DNA from: Actinomycetes bacterium
GTDB taxonomy: Bacteria > Actinomycetota > Acidimicrobiia > Acidimicrobiales > Palsa-688
DNA length: 9,915 nucleotides
Direction: 5' to 3'
Assembly: GCA_021827285.1 (NCBI GenBank)
Contig: JAKAWM010000055.1
Location: 1-9,915 of the forward strand
The notes below the pieces were generated by a model. The model ran no database searches. It was not told the origin of the DNA and was given only the letters and a program-made list of their open reading frames with translations. Made by a program: the position numbers and the translations under genes. Below are positions 7,275 to 9,915 of this stretch, piece by piece (positions within the stretch are counted from its first letter, which is position 1; each line of letters opens with the position of its first letter).

Positions 7275-7334
7275 GTGTGGTCATCATCGCTGCCGGGCCG
7301 TAGGTGCGGACGGTGGCCGGCCTGCAGTTTGGGC

Positions 7335-7832
7335 CTAGGCGACCTTGTCGTTCGGCTTACCCGAGGCGCCGGCACCATGGGCGGACACTCGATGGGCCGA
7401 GTGGTCAAGGGACATGGACCGGGGCTTTTGGGCCGAGTGGGGGTGCTCGGGACCGGCATAGACCTTGAGCTTCCTCGCCATCTGCCGGCCCAGCGGTCCC
7501 TTGGGCAACATGCCCTTCACAGCCAGGCGCACCACTTCTTCAGGGCGTTTGGACAGCAACTCTCGGTACGGCGTCGCCTTCAGGCCACCTGGGTAGCCCG
7601 AGTAGTGGTAATGGAACTTGCGGTCGGCCTTGCCCGCGCTCAGCACCACCTGAGAGGCATTGACCACGATCACGTGGTCGCCGGTGTCGAGGTGGGGGGC
7701 GAAAACAGGCTTGTGCTTGCCCCGCAGGACGGACGCGACCTGGGTCGCCAGGCGGCCGAGCACGGCCCCGCTGGCATCGACTTCCCACCAGTCGCGATGG
7801 ATTTGAGAGGCTTTGGGCGAGTAAGTACGCAC
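7335..7832 (-). CDS. rplM: 50S ribosomal protein L13 with a short C-terminal extension
   Basis: An early-assembling 23S rRNA-binding protein of the 50S subunit. It has 165 residues; most bacterial L13 proteins have about 142-150. RTYSPKASQIHRDWWEVDASG, GRLATQVASVLRGKHKP, DTGDHVIVVNAS, KFHYHYSGYPGG, VKGMLPKGPLGRQM and KLKVYAGPEHPHSAQKP (123-137) are the full set of family blocks. Residues about 139-165 are an additional His/Ala/Gly-rich tail. The GTG at 7830-7832 is chosen because MRTYSPK matches the usual L13 N-terminus; the frame is open upstream only through repetitive GC-rich DNA. There is no clear ribosome binding site, but a -10-like TATGCT lies 9 nt upstream, which would make the message nearly leaderless. 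It is the first gene of the leftward block. Confidence 0.96.
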   Translation of the reverse strand: MRTYSPKASQIHRDWWEVDASGAVLGRLATQVASVLRGKHKPVFAPHLDTGDHVIVVNASQVVLSAGKADRKFHYHYSGYPGGLKATPYRELLSKRPEEVVRLAVKGMLPKGPLGRQMARKLKVYAGPEHPHSAQKPRSMSLDHSAHRVSAHGAGASGKPNDKVA

Positions 7833-7841
7833 GGGCCCACC

Positions 7842-7871
7842 AGCATAGATGGTCCGGCGCCCGAAGGCCAA
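7842..7871 (-). promoter_or_regulatory. Possible rplM promoter close to the start codon
   Basis: On the minus strand TTGGCC (7871-7866) and TATGCT (7847-7842) are separated by 18 nt; each matches its sigma-70-type consensus at four of six bases. The -10-like element ends 9 nt before the rplM GTG, so transcription would begin within a few bases of the start codon. Leaderless messages are common in actinobacteria, and no Shine-Dalgarno is seen here, which fits. A more distant promoter upstream of the repeats cannot be excluded. Confidence 0.35.
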
Positions 7872-7910
7872 CCGGGCAGCCCTCGGGACAAGGCCGACCG
7901 GACAGCCGGC

Positions 7911-8065
7911 GGCGGGAGGCGGGCCGTTCGGCGGCGGGGCCAGCCGTTCGGCGGCGGGAGGCGGGCCGTTCGGCGGCGGCTTGCCCCTGCGCGCCCCGGC
8001 TTGGGCCCGCGTGCGGGAGGCGGGCCGTTCGGCGGCGGGAGGCGGGCCGTTCGGCGGCGGGGCCA
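7911..8065. repeat. GC-rich direct repeat block in the rplM-ctaC divergent region
   Basis: The 15-bp word GCCGTTCGGCGGCGG occurs five times on the plus strand (7923-7937, 7943-7957, 7965-7979, 8024-8038, 8046-8060), with start-to-start spacings of 20, 22, 59 and 22 bp. Larger exact duplications exist: 37 bp at 7943-7979 equals 8024-8060, and 32 bp at 7911-7942 equals 8034-8065. Each word holds a small palindrome, GCCG-TT-CGGC. Open frames on both strands give only Gly/Pro-rich low-complexity translations, so I do not regard it as coding. The rest of the 296-nt region between the genes (7833-8128) shows only the possible rplM promoter and no clear ctaC promoter. Confidence 0.8.
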
Positions 8066-8128
8066 CCGGGGCAGTGAGGCAGGGCGAGCTGTGCTGCTCT
8101 GGTGGCCCGCGCAAGGTTTATCAGGCCT

Positions 8129-8896
8129 ATGGACACCTTGATAGTGTGGTCGCCAGTGAGCAAGGTCCTGCTAGGCCTACCGTCGGTCGTCCACTGGGGA
8201 TCCCCCAACGGGGTCACCAAGCAGAGCCACTACGTCTACTGGCTATGGGAGCTCACCTACTACATCGCCATCCCCCTCGGGGCCATCGTTATCGGGCTCA
8301 TCCTCTGGTCTGTAGTGCGCTACCGGGAGCGCCCGGGGCACCCCCGGATCCCACGCCAGTTCCAGTACCACGTGCCCCTTGAGATCTTTTACACGATCGT
8401 CCCGCTAGCTCTCGTCATCTTGGTGTTCGTTTATACCTACGCAGCCGAGGACCACGAGGACAATGTGGCTCCCCACCCCGCGCTTGTTGTGCGGGTCGAT
8501 GCCTTCCGCTGGGGCTGGCAGTTCACCTACCCCAACGGTTACCAGGTCCTCGGCAGCGTGGCCAACGAACCGAGCATCGACAGCACCAACCTGCCCGTCC
8601 TAACCCTGCCTGCGGGCGAGACAGTCCAGATAAACCTGTTCTCTGACGATGTCAACCACTCGTTTTATGTACCGGCGTTCCTTTTCAAGCGAGACGCCAT
8701 CCAGGGGATCAACAACTCCTTCGACCTGAACATCGACCCCAACGTGGCGGGCCAGCGCTTCATCGGGGAGTGCACCCAGTTTTGCGGCGTCTACCACCCC
8801 TTCATGCGCTTCTGGGTGCAGGTCATGCAGGAAAACCAGTTCAACACCTGGCTGTCGCACCAGCACGGCCTCCACATCGTAAAACTCGGGAGCTGA
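8129..8896 (+). CDS. ctaC: Cytochrome c oxidase subunit II (CuA subunit)
   Basis: Membrane-anchored subunit whose extracytoplasmic cupredoxin domain receives electrons from cytochrome c at the dinuclear CuA centre and passes them to subunit I. With the ATG at 8129-8131 it has 255 residues. Two membrane segments lie at about 42-63 and 85-105. The aromatic electron-entry patch AFRWGWQFTYPNG is at 125-137. CuA ligands are all present: H177, C215, C219, H223 and M226 in DVNHSFY and GECTQFCGVYHPFM. Residue 217, commonly Glu between the two cysteines, is Gln. The start of the family core, WGSPNGVT, sits at about residue 23, and no lipoprotein cysteine or convincing cleavable signal precedes it. A GTG at 8102 would add nine residues; ribosome binding sites are weak for both. 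It diverges from rplM and is followed 30 nt later by ctaD. The family is certain; the start is moderately sure. Confidence 0.95.
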   Translation: MDTLIVWSPVSKVLLGLPSVVHWGSPNGVTKQSHYVYWLWELTYYIAIPLGAIVIGLILWSVVRYRERPGHPRIPRQFQYHVPLEIFYTIVPLALVILVFVYTYAAEDHEDNVAPHPALVVRVDAFRWGWQFTYPNGYQVLGSVANEPSIDSTNLPVLTLPAGETVQINLFSDDVNHSFYVPAFLFKRDAIQGINNSFDLNIDPNVAGQRFIGECTQFCGVYHPFMRFWVQVMQENQFNTWLSHQHGLHIVKLGS

Positions 8897-8926
8897 GCGC
8901 GCTATGCAGATGGAGCTGATCCGGCC

Positions 8927-9915
8927 ATGACCTTGGTCCAAGAGCGGCCAGGGCGGTACGAAGCCCCCGAGCGCCGCCTAGTCGAAGTCATCCCCGGCCC
9001 CAAGAGCAAGGGCGTGCTCGCTTATCTTACGAGCACCGACCATAAACAGATCGGGATGAACTACATGGTGACCAGCTTCATCATGTTCCTCATCGCGGGG
9101 CTGATGGCGGTGCTCATGAGGGTCCAGCTCTCGGTGCCCAACAACGACTTCCTCAGCTTCAACACCTACAACCAACTGTTCACCATGCACGGCAGCATCA
9201 TGCTGTACCTCTTCCTCGGGCCGTTCGCCTTCGGGACGGCCAACTACCTGGTGCCCTTGCAGATAGGGGCGCCGGACATGGCCTTCCCCCGCTTCAACGC
9301 CTTCTCTTACTGGCTGTACCTGGGCGGATGTATAACAATGACCTCGGGGTTCCTAACCTCCTCAGGGGCTGCCAACTGGGGGTGGTTTGCTTATGCACCT
9401 TTGACCGAGTCCATTTACTCCCCGGGCCCAGGGGCAGACTTGTGGCTCGCAGGTGTGGTCCTGGCTGGGTTTTCAGGCATTTTCACCGCCGTCAACGTGA
9501 TCAGCACCATCTTCACGCTACGGGCCCCGGGGATGATCATGTTCCGCATGCCCATATTCACTTGGAACCAGCTGGTCACCGCCTTCCTTGTCCTGTTGGC
9601 TTTCCCGGTGCTCACGGCTGCCCTCGTGCTCGTATGGTGCGACCGCCACCTGGGCACCCACTTCTACGACCCCACCCACGGAGGCCAACCTATCCTGTAC
9701 CAGCACCTGTTCTGGTTTTTCGGCCATCCGGAGGTTTACATATTGGCCTTGCCGTTCTTCGGGATCGCCACTGAGATAATTGCGACGTTCTCCCGCAAGC
9801 CGGTCTTCGGGTACAAGGGCATGGTGTTGGCGACTCTCTCCATAGGCGGGCTCTCTATGGGCGTGTGGGCCCACCACATGTACACGACTGGCGCTGTGCT
9901 GCTGCCCTTCTTCGC
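8927..9915 (+). CDS. ctaD: Cytochrome c oxidase subunit I (haem-copper oxidase, type A1), truncated by the right edge
   Basis: Catalytic membrane subunit that reduces oxygen at the haem a3-CuB site and pumps protons. 329 codons are inside the window, a little over half of a usual 550-600-residue protein. Visible family features are the low-spin haem ligand H88 in QLFTMHGSIM, and D117 in GAPDMAFPR, the D-channel entry. N106, N124 and N190 match the D-channel asparagines. GHPEVY (266-271) carries the CuB histidine, the D-channel glutamate E269 and the cross-linking tyrosine. WAHHMYTTG (314-322) carries the two further CuB histidines. D, N, N and E together indicate an A1-type pump; the K-channel lysine lies beyond the edge. 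The ATG at 8927-8929 is chosen from the TSTDHKQIG family N-terminus and a GGAG at 8912-8915. It forms an operon with ctaC. Confidence 0.97.
   Translation, partial: MTLVQERPGRYEAPERRLVEVIPGPKSKGVLAYLTSTDHKQIGMNYMVTSFIMFLIAGLMAVLMRVQLSVPNNDFLSFNTYNQLFTMHGSIMLYLFLGPFAFGTANYLVPLQIGAPDMAFPRFNAFSYWLYLGGCITMTSGFLTSSGAANWGWFAYAPLTESIYSPGPGADLWLAGVVLAGFSGIFTAVNVISTIFTLRAPGMIMFRMPIFTWNQLVTAFLVLLAFPVLTAALVLVWCDRHLGTHFYDPTHGGQPILYQHLFWFFGHPEVYILALPFFGIATEIIATFSRKPVFGYKGMVLATLSIGGLSMGVWAHHMYTTGAVLLPFF

Noticed and set aside
7259..7459. Longer S9 reading frame beginning at 7459
   Set aside because: The additional 67 residues resemble no S9 sequence and overlap the end of rplM; the TTG at 7256-7258 has a good ribosome binding site and the family N-terminus.
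7911..8065. CRISPR array
   Set aside because: The copies are 15 bp, unevenly spaced, and separated by similar GC-rich DNA instead of unique uniform spacers; no cas gene is present.
7164..8141. A 325-residue plus-strand frame, and overlapping frames with GGGPFGGG or PPNGPPPAAER repeats
   Set aside because: They run antisense to rplM and rpsI and then through the GC-rich repeat block; the repeated peptides simply mirror the DNA repeat on both strands.

Overview
The window is a gene-dense, high-GC stretch from an actinobacterium. The order rplM-rpsI-glmM-glmS-acpS-nnr is the classical actinobacterial arrangement, and the cytochrome oxidase subunits (CtaC, CtaD) are of the actinobacterial aa3 type. 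I lean towards an Acidimicrobiia-like lineage because of the unusual GlmS and the divergent oxidase genes, but this is inference and not proved by the sequence.

Layout. Positions 1-7832 hold a leftward (minus-strand) block, in transcription order rplM (L13), rpsI (S9), glmM, glmS, acpS and nnr; nnr runs off the left edge. Gaps inside the block are short (4 to 76 nt) except for 226 nt between acpS and nnr. That gap holds a strand-asymmetric G-run tract, a long inverted repeat and a possible nnr promoter. Positions 7833-8128 are a very GC-rich divergent intergenic region with five copies of a 15-bp word, two of its longer blocks being exact duplications. From 8129 rightwards come ctaC and ctaD, cytochrome c oxidase subunits II and I; ctaD runs off the right edge.

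How the genes work together. L13 and S9 are ribosomal proteins. GlmS makes glucosamine-6-phosphate and GlmM converts it to glucosamine-1-phosphate for UDP-GlcNAc and peptidoglycan. AcpS activates acyl carrier protein for fatty acid synthesis. Nnr repairs damaged NAD(P)H. The divergent pair encodes the core of the terminal oxidase.

The most unusual item is GlmS. It is 1147 residues long against about 610 in the usual enzyme. About 165 extra residues lie inside the glutaminase domain and about 310 follow the second SIS domain. The glutaminase residues and three isomerase residues (K724, E727, H743) are preserved with canonical spacing, but the C-terminal Schiff-base lysine position appears to be arginine. 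The other genes look ordinary. No mobile element, CRISPR array, tRNA or rRNA was recognised.
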